A stretch of DNA of 64,000 nucleotides from Candidatus Aalborgicola bjergmarkensis (GTDB taxonomy: Bacteria; Pseudomonadota; Gammaproteobacteria; Burkholderiales; Burkholderiaceae_C). Below are positions 8,316 through 16,502 of this stretch, piece after piece. The stretch spans positions 186,001-250,000 of the forward strand of contig JADJFE010000002.1 of the NCBI GenBank assembly GCA_016708725.1, given 5' to 3'. Below the pieces are notes generated by a model that was not told the DNA's origin, searched no databases, and saw only the letters and a list, made by a program, of their open reading frames with translations. The translations under genes and the position numbers were made by a program. Numbering within the stretch: position 1 is the stretch's first letter; every line of letters starts with the position of its first letter.

Positions 8316-9457
8316 GTCAGACCCGTATCCACCACGCGCCGCTCCTGCGCCAGATACTCGTGCGACTGCATCTCCACCAGACGCGAGACGGTGCGGGCAA
8401 ATTCGTGCGCCATGGGGCCTTGGGTATAGAGGTCTTCCGGCGCCACCTGGGCCGAGAGCACCAGCTTGACGCGCCGGTCGTATAACACATCGACCAGCCA
8501 GGTAAAGCGGCGCGCCTCGGAAGCCATGCGCACGCCCATGTGCGGGACATCGCTGAGGAAAACCGTGTGGAACAGCGACGCAATTTCCAGGTAATCGTTT
8601 TGCGAACGCGGCCCGCCGCACAGGGTTTTGAAATCAAACCATACCATGCCACCGGCGCGGCGGCGGGCACGGATCTGGCGTGCTTCGATATGCAGCAAGG
8701 GGTCCTGGTCGTGCGAAGCCGCCAGCACATTGAACGCCTGCTCCATGGCCGAATCCGCATCACTTCCGTTGGGAACATGGTAGACCTGCAGGCTGTCGAG
8801 GGTCTGGCGGCGGTAGTCGGTGCCGTTATCGACATTGATGACTTCCAGTTGCGCGTTGAGCAAGGCTATCGCTGGCAGGATACGGTTGCGGTGCAAGCCG
8901 CCGGGGTACAGGTCGTCGGGGCGGAAATTGGAAGTCGTGACAAAACCGACGCCGTGGGCAAACATGGCATCCAGCACGCGATGCAGGATCATGGCATCGG
9001 TGATGTCGGCCACATGGAACTCGTCAAAACAGATCAGACGAAAGCGTTTGGCCATGTGCTTGACCAGGGCATCCAGCGGATTGACGGTGCCTTGCAAACG
9101 GGCCAGTTCCCGGTGCACTTCACGCATAAACTCGTGAAAATGCAAGCGTGTCTTGCGTTTGAGCGGCACGGCGTTATAAAAGCAGTCCAGCAGGAAACTC
9201 TTGCCCCGCCCTACCCCGCCGTACATATACACGCCACGCGGGATTTCAGGGTGGTTGATCAGTTTCTTGAAAGCGTTGGAGCGTTTGAGCTTGAACGTGG
9301 CCCATTCGCCGGCGCAGCGCTCCAGCGCATCAATGGCCCGTAACTGCGCGGGGTCGGCTACATGACCACGACTAAACAGTTCAGCCTCGTAGGTTTGTTT
9401 GACGTTCACGCCGATGCCTCGCAATTTACTATTAAATAAGTAGCTGTTCTCGCACAT
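8312..9457 (-). CDS. zapE: cell division protein ZapE (AFG1-like ATPase)
   Basis: A P-loop ATPase of the AFG1/ZapE family, which in E. coli acts at the FtsZ ring late in constriction, mainly under oxygen limitation or heat. The sequence shows Walker A GGVGRGKSFLLD, the following HFHEFMREVH typical of the family, Walker B LICFDEFHV, and the sensor TTSNFRPDDLYPGGLHR. The family-wide C-terminal region (RFTWLVDVLYD) is complete. The start is uncertain: ATG 9457 gives 381 residues, while GTG 9409 (VNVKQTYEAEL) follows a GCGAGG and matches the usual N-terminus better. The downstream exported protein is translationally coupled. Confidence 0.92.
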   Translation of the reverse strand: MCENSYLFNSKLRGIGVNVKQTYEAELFSRGHVADPAQLRAIDALERCAGEWATFKLKRSNAFKKLINHPEIPRGVYMYGGVGRGKSFLLDCFYNAVPLKRKTRLHFHEFMREVHRELARLQGTVNPLDALVKHMAKRFRLICFDEFHVADITDAMILHRVLDAMFAHGVGFVTTSNFRPDDLYPGGLHRNRILPAIALLNAQLEVINVDNGTDYRRQTLDSLQVYHVPNGSDADSAMEQAFNVLAASHDQDPLLHIEARQIRARRRAGGMVWFDFKTLCGGPRSQNDYLEIASLFHTVFLSDVPHMGVRMASEARRFTWLVDVLYDRRVKLVLSAQVAPEDLYTQGPMAHEFARTVSRLVEMQSHEYLAQERRVVDTGLT

Positions 9458-9545
9458 TCCATGCGGGTTTCAGCCAATTTTACCCTGAGTTTATAGGGTC
9501 ACCATGTCCCCGATAGAATCCGGTAGCTGTCAAAAGGAAAAAACC

Positions 9546-10157
9546 ATGTCCCACCACGATGCGCTGGCCATTGTCACGCCTGAGGAGGCTATCGAGCGGC
9601 TCCAGCAAGGAAACGAACGATTTTTGAGCGGAAAAACTAACCACCCGCACATCGCCCGCAAGTGGCTGGAGGAAACCTGTGAAGAAGGCCAGCATCCTTT
9701 TGCAACCGTCATTGCCTGTTCCGATTCGCGTGTGCCCGTGGAGGAAGTGTTCGACCAGGGCGTTGGCGATATTTTTACCATCCGCGTGGCTGGTAACGTG
9801 GTGCATGCCGACGAAACCGGCAGCGCCGAATACAGCGCAGCACACCTGGGCACGCCGTTGATCGTCGTCATGGGACACACCAAATGCGGTGCGGTTACGG
9901 CTGTTGTGCATAAAGACAAACTCGAAGGCAACATCCATAAACTTGTTCACAATATTGCCTCGGTCGTCAAACGCTCCAGGGCCAAAGGATTCAAGGGAGA
10001 CGCGCTGATTGACGATGCAATCCGTGAAAATGTCCAGGAATCCATCAACGGTCTGCTCAAGGGCAGCACAGAGATTCTCCGGCTCGTCGTTGAGGGCAAG
10101 GTAAAAATTGTCGGTGCGATTTACCACCTGGAAAACGGTCGGGTAGAGTGGATATAA
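9546..10157 (+). CDS. beta-class carbonic anhydrase
   Basis: Interconverts carbon dioxide and bicarbonate with a zinc ion in the cytoplasm. The zinc ligands and dyad are visible: ACSDSRVP (Cys, Asp-Arg) and GHTKCGA (His, Cys). The protein is 203 residues, the usual length. ATG 9546 is chosen because it follows AAAAGGAAAAAACC at ideal spacing and begins MSHHDALAIVTPEEA; the longer frame from 9504 has no such site. The next gene, a membrane diguanylate cyclase, starts 10 bases before this stop, so the two are coupled. Confidence 0.95.
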   Translation: MSHHDALAIVTPEEAIERLQQGNERFLSGKTNHPHIARKWLEETCEEGQHPFATVIACSDSRVPVEEVFDQGVGDIFTIRVAGNVVHADETGSAEYSAAHLGTPLIVVMGHTKCGAVTAVVHKDKLEGNIHKLVHNIASVVKRSRAKGFKGDALIDDAIRENVQESINGLLKGSTEILRLVVEGKVKIVGAIYHLENGRVEWI

Positions 10158-12241
10158 CCCGTCGCTTTCCCTTCCTGACGTCCATGCCGCATGGAAGCCC
10201 GCAAAGTTACGTGCTGACGCTTGCGTTGATGGGTCTTGCCCTGTGGGTGCGCCTGGCAATTGCACCTGTCAATGCCGGGTTGCAGTATGTGACATTCTTT
10301 CCCGCCGTCACCATCGCGGCCATTACCGGGGGACACCGGGCAGGATTGCTTGCCACCGCCGTGGGGCTGGTGTTCGCCACGTACATCTTCACACCGCCCT
10401 ACTACTCCCTATCCATAGAAGTATTGGTGGCCAGCGCGTGGTCGAACTTGGTATTCCTCATGGATGGGATCATCATTTCTTATGCCATCGAAGCCATGCA
10501 CCGGTACCGCCAGCGTTATGCGTTGGAATTGCAACAATCCAGGGATGCACATGCGGCGCTGGAAGAAAGCACACAGTACCTGAAAACCATCATCGACAAC
10601 CTGTTTACCTACGTTGCCTTGCTGGATGTGCATGGCGTCGTTCAGGAAGTCAATAAAGCCCCCCTTGAACGGGGCGGATATTGCCGTAAGGATGTGATTG
10701 GCAAGTTTTTCTACGACACGCCGTGGTGGACGCATGACCAGACGGTGCGCGCGCAATTGATGGCGGCCATGGAAGCGGCCAGGCAGGGACAGACGCGACG
10801 CCGTGATCTGGTGGTACGCATGGGCGATGACCTCGTTCCTATCGACTTCCAGATTTCGCCGGTACGCGATGGCGATGGCCGGGTTGTGGGGTTACTGCCA
10901 ACGGGAGTGGATATTTCTGAGCGTAAGCAGATGGAAGCAACGTTGCTGCAGAGTGAAGCCACGCTGGAACAATTCAAATTCACCCTGGATCACACGCAGG
11001 ATGGGGTGCTCATTTTTCTTCCCACCACCTTGCGTTTCATCTACACGAACCATGGTGCCAAACGGCAAGTGGGTTATAGCGCAGAGGAGTTGCTGCAGAT
11101 GACGCCGCTGGACATCAAGCCGGGATTTAGCGAGCAGCGCTTTCGTGCCATGCTGGAACCGCTGCTGGATGGCAGTCTGCAGGTGCGATCCTTTGAAACC
11201 GTCCATCGTCACAAGGATGGACACGATATTCCCGTGGAGATCGTGCTGCAACTGGTGCAACGGGTTGACCTGGAGTCGCGCTTTGTCGCTTTTTCGCGTG
11301 ACATTTCCGAACGCAAGCGAGTCGAGACAGAACTCCGTATTGCAGCCGCTGCCTTCGAATCACAAGAAAGCATCATGGTGACCGATGCCAATTGCGTCAT
11401 TTTGCGCATCAACACGGCATTCACCAGGACCACGGGCTACACAGCGAAGGAAGTTATTGGCCAATCGCCGCGCATCGTGCAATCCGGTCGCCACGATACG
11501 GCCTTTTATGCTTTGATGTGGGAAAGCATCAACCGCACGGGTAGCTGGGAGGGAGAAATATGGAATCGGCACAAGGATGGCACGATTCACCCCAAATGGC
11601 TTTCGATTACGGCAGTGAAATCGGATGACGGCACGGTGACCCACTACGTCGGGGCCGAAACAGACATCACGCAGCGCAAGGAAATTGAAGATGCCGTACG
11701 CTATCTGGCGTCTTATGACCCGCTCACCAAACTGCCGAACCGCCGCCTGCTCTGTGACCGATTGGGCCTGGCCATGGCCGCCAGCAAGCGCAACGGTTTG
11801 CATGGCGCGCTGATTTTTCTCGATCTGGACAATTTCAAGCCACTGAATGATACGCACGGGCATGAAGTGGGCGATTCGCTGTTGCTGGAGGCTGCGAATC
11901 GGCTCAAGAGCTGCATCCGGGAGACAGACACGGCCGCGCGCTTTGGTGGCGATGAGTTCGTGGTGGTGCTCGGTGAGCTGAATACAGCCAGGGACAAGTC
12001 GATAGAGCAAGCCATGTCCGTTGCGGAAAAGATCCGCAGCAAGTTATCAGAGCCTTATTTTCTGACCATCAAGCGTGTGGGTTTGGATGAGGCCAAAACC
12101 GTTGAACACCATTGCTCGGCAAGCATCGGTGTGACGGTGTTTACCAATCACGCCATCAGCCAGGAAGACATCATGAAGCAGGCGGACCTGGCCATGTACC
12201 AAGCCAAGGAAGCGGGACGCAATCTGATCCGGTTTTTATAG
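10148..12241 (+). CDS. membrane-anchored diguanylate cyclase (DUF4118-PAS-PAS-PAS-GGDEF)
   Basis: A 697-residue cyclic di-GMP synthase. Residues 20-118 form about four hydrophobic helices like the KdpD-type DUF4118 sensor module. Three PAS/PAC units follow (about 135-270, 280-390, 395-520; PAC ends TGVDISERK, VAFSRDISERK and VGAETDITQRK). The GGDEF domain (about 525-697) has an intact ARFGGDEF and an RETD inhibitory site. The start is either GTG 10148, overlapping the carbonic anhydrase, or ATG 10184. Coupling to a carbonic anhydrase hints that the sensor may respond to CO2/bicarbonate or pH; this is speculation from position only. Confidence 0.88.
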   Translation: MDITRRFPFLTSMPHGSPQSYVLTLALMGLALWVRLAIAPVNAGLQYVTFFPAVTIAAITGGHRAGLLATAVGLVFATYIFTPPYYSLSIEVLVASAWSNLVFLMDGIIISYAIEAMHRYRQRYALELQQSRDAHAALEESTQYLKTIIDNLFTYVALLDVHGVVQEVNKAPLERGGYCRKDVIGKFFYDTPWWTHDQTVRAQLMAAMEAARQGQTRRRDLVVRMGDDLVPIDFQISPVRDGDGRVVGLLPTGVDISERKQMEATLLQSEATLEQFKFTLDHTQDGVLIFLPTTLRFIYTNHGAKRQVGYSAEELLQMTPLDIKPGFSEQRFRAMLEPLLDGSLQVRSFETVHRHKDGHDIPVEIVLQLVQRVDLESRFVAFSRDISERKRVETELRIAAAAFESQESIMVTDANCVILRINTAFTRTTGYTAKEVIGQSPRIVQSGRHDTAFYALMWESINRTGSWEGEIWNRHKDGTIHPKWLSITAVKSDDGTVTHYVGAETDITQRKEIEDAVRYLASYDPLTKLPNRRLLCDRLGLAMAASKRNGLHGALIFLDLDNFKPLNDTHGHEVGDSLLLEAANRLKSCIRETDTAARFGGDEFVVVLGELNTARDKSIEQAMSVAEKIRSKLSEPYFLTIKRVGLDEAKTVEHHCSASIGVTVFTNHAISQEDIMKQADLAMYQAKEAGRNLIRFL

Positions 12242-12288
12242 CTGCTTGCGCACGCGGGACGGGCGAAAGAGCGTATTTTGGCATATAC

Positions 12289-14234
12289 CCGACATTCCGC
12301 ACCCCATTTTTTCATTTGGCAATTTTTTTTGACCGAGTGCATCAAAAGCAGCCAGGTTGGTTGTGAACAAAAGGAGAATCGGCCAACTATCAGAAATTGC
12401 TTAACGCCACTCGGATGAAGTACGGGGATGAGTCTACGCGTCAAATCGGTTTACATGAGCCGCAATTGAGTAAGCTTGATAGATGTTTTACTTTTGCCGT
12501 GCACTACTCCGTCATGAGCAGTAAAGAGACCATTAGCACTCAATATGCCAGTTACAACCTTGACCATTTCGGGATGGTTGCAGGCATGGTTGATGAACTG
12601 GGCATAGTTGAAACGATTGACACATTGATCGTCCAGGATTTTGATCAACGCCTTGTTTCTGTTGGAACTTTGGTCAAGGCAATGATATTAAATGGCCTTG
12701 GCTATATCAACCGAACCCTGTATCTGATGCCTGATTTTTTCAGGGACAAGCCGGTTGAGCGGTTGCTCGGACAGGGGATAACGGCAGAGCAACTCAACGA
12801 CGATGCCTTGGGGCGCGCACTGGATTCAATTTTTGATTATGGTGTAGAGAGCCTGTATTCCCAGGTGGCGGCATCAGCGATGAACAGGTTGGGTCTGCTG
12901 TGCCCGGAAGGACATCTGGATTCAACCAGTTTTCATACTGATGGCAAGTACAACAGCGAAGCCGAATCCACGGAAGGTGTGATTCAGATCACGAAAGGCT
13001 ACAGTCGCGACCATCGCCCCGATCTGAATCAAGTGGTGTTGCAAATGATCACTGATGGTCAGGCGGGTATTCCGATATTGATGCAGCCATTGAGCGGCAA
13101 TAACAGTGATCAAAACAGCTTTCGTGCGACTGTTGACGAGCATATTAAACACTTGAATGCTGACTTTGGCATGAAACTGATTGTGGCCGATAGCGCCCTG
13201 TTCAATGAGAAAAGTCTTGCAAAACTGGGGCGCTTTCCCTGGGTCAGTCGAGTGCCAGAAACGATTACAGCGGCCAAAGAACTGATCAAGGCAACAGCCG
13301 AGGCTTTGATGCAAACAGGGCAGGAGCAAGCCCATTGTTCACTGGGTGTAGTCTACGCAAAAATCAAACAACGCTGGTTGGTTGTATACAGTGAAGCCGC
13401 TCGACATCGTGTGCAGAAAACGCTGTGCCGACAGCACCTGAAGCAAAGTAGCGCCAAGCTCAAGGCATTCGATCAATTGTGTAGGCAATCCTTCAATTGC
13501 ACGGAGGATGCACAAGCTGCTTTGGCCAAATTTGAAAAAGGTCTGAGTCTGATGTTTGTCAGTGAAAGCCAGATCAAGCAAATTCCCCAGTACAAAGACA
13601 AGGGCCGTCCCCGCAAAGACCAGACCCCGGATAGCTACATTTATCAGATAGAAGGCCAGCTAGCCTGCAAGCCTGATGTTCACAACCAGAAGTTACTGCA
13701 GAAAAGCTGCTTCATTCTTGCCACCAATCAACTTGATGAGCTGTCCCTAAGCGATGCGTATCTTATTGAAGCGTATAAGAAAGATCAACAAAAGGTAGAG
13801 CGAGGCTTTCGTTTCCTGAAAGATCCACGCTTCATGGCATCCACGCTGTTTCTAAAATCTCCCACGCGAATCATGGCATTGATGATGGTGATGACGCTTT
13901 GCTTGATGGTCTATGCCGCCCTTGAGTGGCGTATCCGCCAGTCCCTCAAGGAGAGTCAGAAGACCTTCCCCAGCCAACAGGCAGTGGCGAACAACAAGCC
14001 AACCGCCCGCTGGGTGTTCCAGTGCTTTTCTGGCATTCATCTGCTGAAAATCGGGGAAGGACATGCGCGTGTTTTAAATCTGAACAAGCATCACAGATCT
14101 TTGTTGACATTGCTCGGCAAACAATACGTCGCCATATATGCCGACACGGGATAGGCAATTAACACATGAGAAGTTGATCCGCAAAGGCGGTTCTAACAAA
14201 TCGCGGAATTTCGAAGGGGGGTGCGGAATGTCGG
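12289..14234 (+). mobile_element. complete IS1634-like insertion sequence, 1946 bp
   Basis: The element is bounded by 17-bp perfect terminal inverted repeats (CCGACATTCCGCACCCC at 12289-12305 and its complement at 14218-14234). It is flanked by a 6-bp direct target duplication ATATAC (12283-12288 and 14235-14240). One transposase gene fills it. Ends, duplication and open reading frame are intact, so the copy is probably recent and may be active. It sits downstream of a cyclase gene and upstream of the fadH control region. Confidence 0.93.
12514..14154 (+). CDS. IS1634-family transposase (DDE type, DUF4277 N-terminus)
   Basis: Catalyses cut-and-paste movement of the surrounding element. The N-terminal 100 residues match the DUF4277 layout (ASYNLDHFGMVAGMVDELG, then RTLYLMPDFF). 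The RNase-H-like DDE core follows with LDSTSFHTDG (first Asp), KLIVADSALFN (second Asp) and a late FRFLKDPRF segment. ATG 12514 gives 546 residues, the usual family length; the frame stays open back to 12397. No internal stop or frameshift is seen. Confidence 0.9.
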   Translation: MSSKETISTQYASYNLDHFGMVAGMVDELGIVETIDTLIVQDFDQRLVSVGTLVKAMILNGLGYINRTLYLMPDFFRDKPVERLLGQGITAEQLNDDALGRALDSIFDYGVESLYSQVAASAMNRLGLLCPEGHLDSTSFHTDGKYNSEAESTEGVIQITKGYSRDHRPDLNQVVLQMITDGQAGIPILMQPLSGNNSDQNSFRATVDEHIKHLNADFGMKLIVADSALFNEKSLAKLGRFPWVSRVPETITAAKELIKATAEALMQTGQEQAHCSLGVVYAKIKQRWLVVYSEAARHRVQKTLCRQHLKQSSAKLKAFDQLCRQSFNCTEDAQAALAKFEKGLSLMFVSESQIKQIPQYKDKGRPRKDQTPDSYIYQIEGQLACKPDVHNQKLLQKSCFILATNQLDELSLSDAYLIEAYKKDQQKVERGFRFLKDPRFMASTLFLKSPTRIMALMMVMTLCLMVYAALEWRIRQSLKESQKTFPSQQAVANNKPTARWVFQCFSGIHLLKIGEGHARVLNLNKHHRSLLTLLGKQYVAIYADTG

Positions 14235-14264
14235 ATATACCACTCGCGGCTTTAGCCAGACACC

Positions 14265-14309
14265 GTAGGTCGGGATTTATCCCGACAATCGGGTTGAAAC
14301 CCGACCTAC
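14265..14309. repeat. REP-like double hairpin
   Basis: Outer arms GTAGGTCGGG (14265-14274) and CCCGACCTAC (14300-14309) enclose two smaller hairpins, GTCGGGA/TCCCGAC and CGGGTT/AACCCG. The whole 45-bp unit can fold as a three-way junction. It looks like a repetitive extragenic palindrome. It lies 30 bp beyond the IS target duplication, and the IS itself may have landed beside it. Confidence 0.6.
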
Positions 14310-14359
14310 CTTGCGCTATTTTCAAAACCCGAGAATTGCACCGTGCGAGGCATATAACT

Positions 14360-14417
14360 ATGCAACCAGTTGCATTGGTCGCAATTATCGGGTAAAGTTC
14401 CATGCAACCAGTTGCAT
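14360..14417. promoter_or_regulatory. two identical 16-bp inverted-repeat operators upstream of fadH
   Basis: ATGCAACCAGTTGCAT occurs at 14360-14375 and again at 14402-14417. Each has perfect 7-bp arms around a CA centre. Their centres are 42 bp apart, four helical turns, and they end 43 bp before the fadH ATG. Such paired sites are typical of MarR- or TetR-type dimers. No regulator gene is nearby; the IS may have separated it from its target. Confidence 0.65.
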
Positions 14418-14459
14418 ACATTTCATTCCATCCCATTCACTATCGACGACGGAGTTCCC

Positions 14460-16490
14460 ATGCCCTATCCCCACCTGCTCAAACCCCTGGACCTCGGCTT
14501 TACCACGCTCAAAAACCGCGTGATCATGGGCTCCATGCACACCGGACTGGAAGACATTGCCAATTCACACAAACGCATGGCGGCCTTTTACGAAGCGCGT
14601 GCCAAGGGCGGATGTGGCCTGATCGTGACCGGCGGTTTTGCGCCCAACAAGGAAAGCGTGGTGGTACAAGGCGGCCCGATCTTTGATAACGAAATCGAGG
14701 CGCAAAAGCACCGCATCATTACCGAAGCCGTACATGCCCACGGCGCCAAGATCGTGGTGCAGCTCCTGCACACCGGGCGCTATGCCTATAGCAAGAATCT
14801 GGTGGCTCCCTCGGCCATCAAGGCGCCCATCAATCCTTATACGCCACGCGAGATGACCGAAGAGGACATCCAGCGCACCATCTCCGACTACGCCCAGTGC
14901 GCCGCCATGTGTGTGCTGGCGGGCTACGATGGGGTGGAGATCATGGGATCGGAAGGTTACCTCATCAACCAGTTCATCGCCCTGCGCACCAACCAGCGCA
15001 CCGACCGCTGGGGCGGCGCGTTTGAAAACCGCATTCGCTTTGCCCTGGAAGTCGTGCGTGCCGTGCGTGCGCGCGCCGGGCAGAACTTCATCATCATTTT
15101 CCGGCTGTCCATGCTCGATCTGGTGGAAGGTGGCAGCACCTGGGACGAGGTGGTGGCACTGGCCAAGGAACTGGAAAAAGCGGGCGTGAGCATCATCAAC
15201 ACCGGCATTGGCTGGCACGAAGCGCGTGTGCCCACCATCGCCACCATGGTGCCGCGCGCCGCCTACACCGCCGTGACACGGCGCATGATGGGCCAGGTCA
15301 AGATTCCGCTGATTTCAACCAACCGCATCAACGACCCTGCCGTAGCCGATGCGGTCATCGCGCGCGGCGACTCCGATCTGGTGTCGATGGCGCGCCCCTT
15401 CCTGGCGGACGCCGAGTTCGTCAACAAAGCCGCCGCTGGCCGTCCCGAGACCATCAACACCTGCATCGGCTGCAACCAGGCCTGCCTGGACCATGTGCTG
15501 GTGGGCAACATCACCTCGTGTCTGGTCAACCCCTTTGCCTGCCACGAGCTTGAGGTGCAGGTCGAGGCCACCACCACGCCCCAGCGTATGGCCGTTGTGG
15601 GTGCCGGCCCGGCGGGCATGGCCGCTGCCACGCTGCTGGCCGAGCGCGGGCACCAGGTCACGTTATTTGACGCTGCGGCGGATGTGGGCGGCCAATTCAA
15701 CCTGGCGCGCAAGATTCCGGGCAAGGAGGAGTTTGGTGAAACGCTGCGCTACTTCCGCAACCGCCTGGACGCACTCAAGGTGGACTTGCAATTCAACCGC
15801 CCCGTCAGTGCAGATGACCTCAAAGGCTATGCCCATGTGGTGCTTGCCACCGGCATTGTGCCGCGCACACCGGCGATTGATGGCATCCACCACCCCAAGG
15901 TCACCAGCTACATCGACCTGATCGAAGGCCGCAAACAGGCCGGTAAACGGGTGGCCATCATCGGCGCCGGTGGCATTGGTTTTGACGTAGCCGAATTGCT
16001 CAGCCACGCCAGCCCACACAGCGATGACCCCGCCAGCCCCGTCAACCTGGAAGCCTACCAGAAGGAATGGGGCATCGACGTTCAGTACGGCGATGTGCGT
16101 GGCGGCCTGACCGCACCGCAAATGCCCGCCGCCGTACGCGAAATCTGGCTATTGCAACGCAAAACCGGCAAGCTCGGCGAAGGCCTGGCGCGCACCACCG
16201 GCTGGGCGCGGCGCCTGCTGCTGCAAAAGCGCGACGTACACATGCTCGGCGGCGTGGAGTACCGCAAAATCGACGATGCCGGTCTGCACATTGCCATCGA
16301 CGGCAAGGAGCAAGTGCTGGACGTGGACACCGTGGTCGTCTGCGCCGGGCAGGACCCACGCCGCGACCTGGTGCAGGGGCTGGATGCGCTGGGCATCGCC
16401 TACACCCTGGTGGGCGGCGCCGATGTGGCCGCCGAACTCGATGCCAAACGCGCCATTGCCCAAGCAACCGAAGTCGCACTGGAACTTTGA
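14460..16490 (+). CDS. fadH: 2,4-dienoyl-CoA reductase (NADPH), FadH type
   Basis: Reduces 2,4-dienoyl-CoA intermediates in beta-oxidation of unsaturated acyl chains, using FMN, FAD and a 4Fe-4S cluster. The 676-residue length is normal. Residues 1-330 form the Old Yellow Enzyme barrel (NRVIMGSMHTGLED at the start, GYLINQFIALRTNQRTDRWG in the middle). The cluster ligands follow as CIGCNQAC plus a fourth Cys 12 residues on. Then come two dinucleotide-binding motifs, VVGAGPAGMAAATLLAERG (about 380) and AIIGAGGIGFDVAELL (about 500). ATG 14460 follows GGAG. The acyl-CoA dehydrogenase begins 12 bases downstream, forming one operon. The C-terminal 300 codons are duplicated at 23.9-24.8 kb. Confidence 0.93.
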   Translation: MPYPHLLKPLDLGFTTLKNRVIMGSMHTGLEDIANSHKRMAAFYEARAKGGCGLIVTGGFAPNKESVVVQGGPIFDNEIEAQKHRIITEAVHAHGAKIVVQLLHTGRYAYSKNLVAPSAIKAPINPYTPREMTEEDIQRTISDYAQCAAMCVLAGYDGVEIMGSEGYLINQFIALRTNQRTDRWGGAFENRIRFALEVVRAVRARAGQNFIIIFRLSMLDLVEGGSTWDEVVALAKELEKAGVSIINTGIGWHEARVPTIATMVPRAAYTAVTRRMMGQVKIPLISTNRINDPAVADAVIARGDSDLVSMARPFLADAEFVNKAAAGRPETINTCIGCNQACLDHVLVGNITSCLVNPFACHELEVQVEATTTPQRMAVVGAGPAGMAAATLLAERGHQVTLFDAAADVGGQFNLARKIPGKEEFGETLRYFRNRLDALKVDLQFNRPVSADDLKGYAHVVLATGIVPRTPAIDGIHHPKVTSYIDLIEGRKQAGKRVAIIGAGGIGFDVAELLSHASPHSDDPASPVNLEAYQKEWGIDVQYGDVRGGLTAPQMPAAVREIWLLQRKTGKLGEGLARTTGWARRLLLQKRDVHMLGGVEYRKIDDAGLHIAIDGKEQVLDVDTVVVCAGQDPRRDLVQGLDALGIAYTLVGGADVAAELDAKRAIAQATEVALEL

Positions 16491-16502
16491 GAAGACCAGC
16501 CC

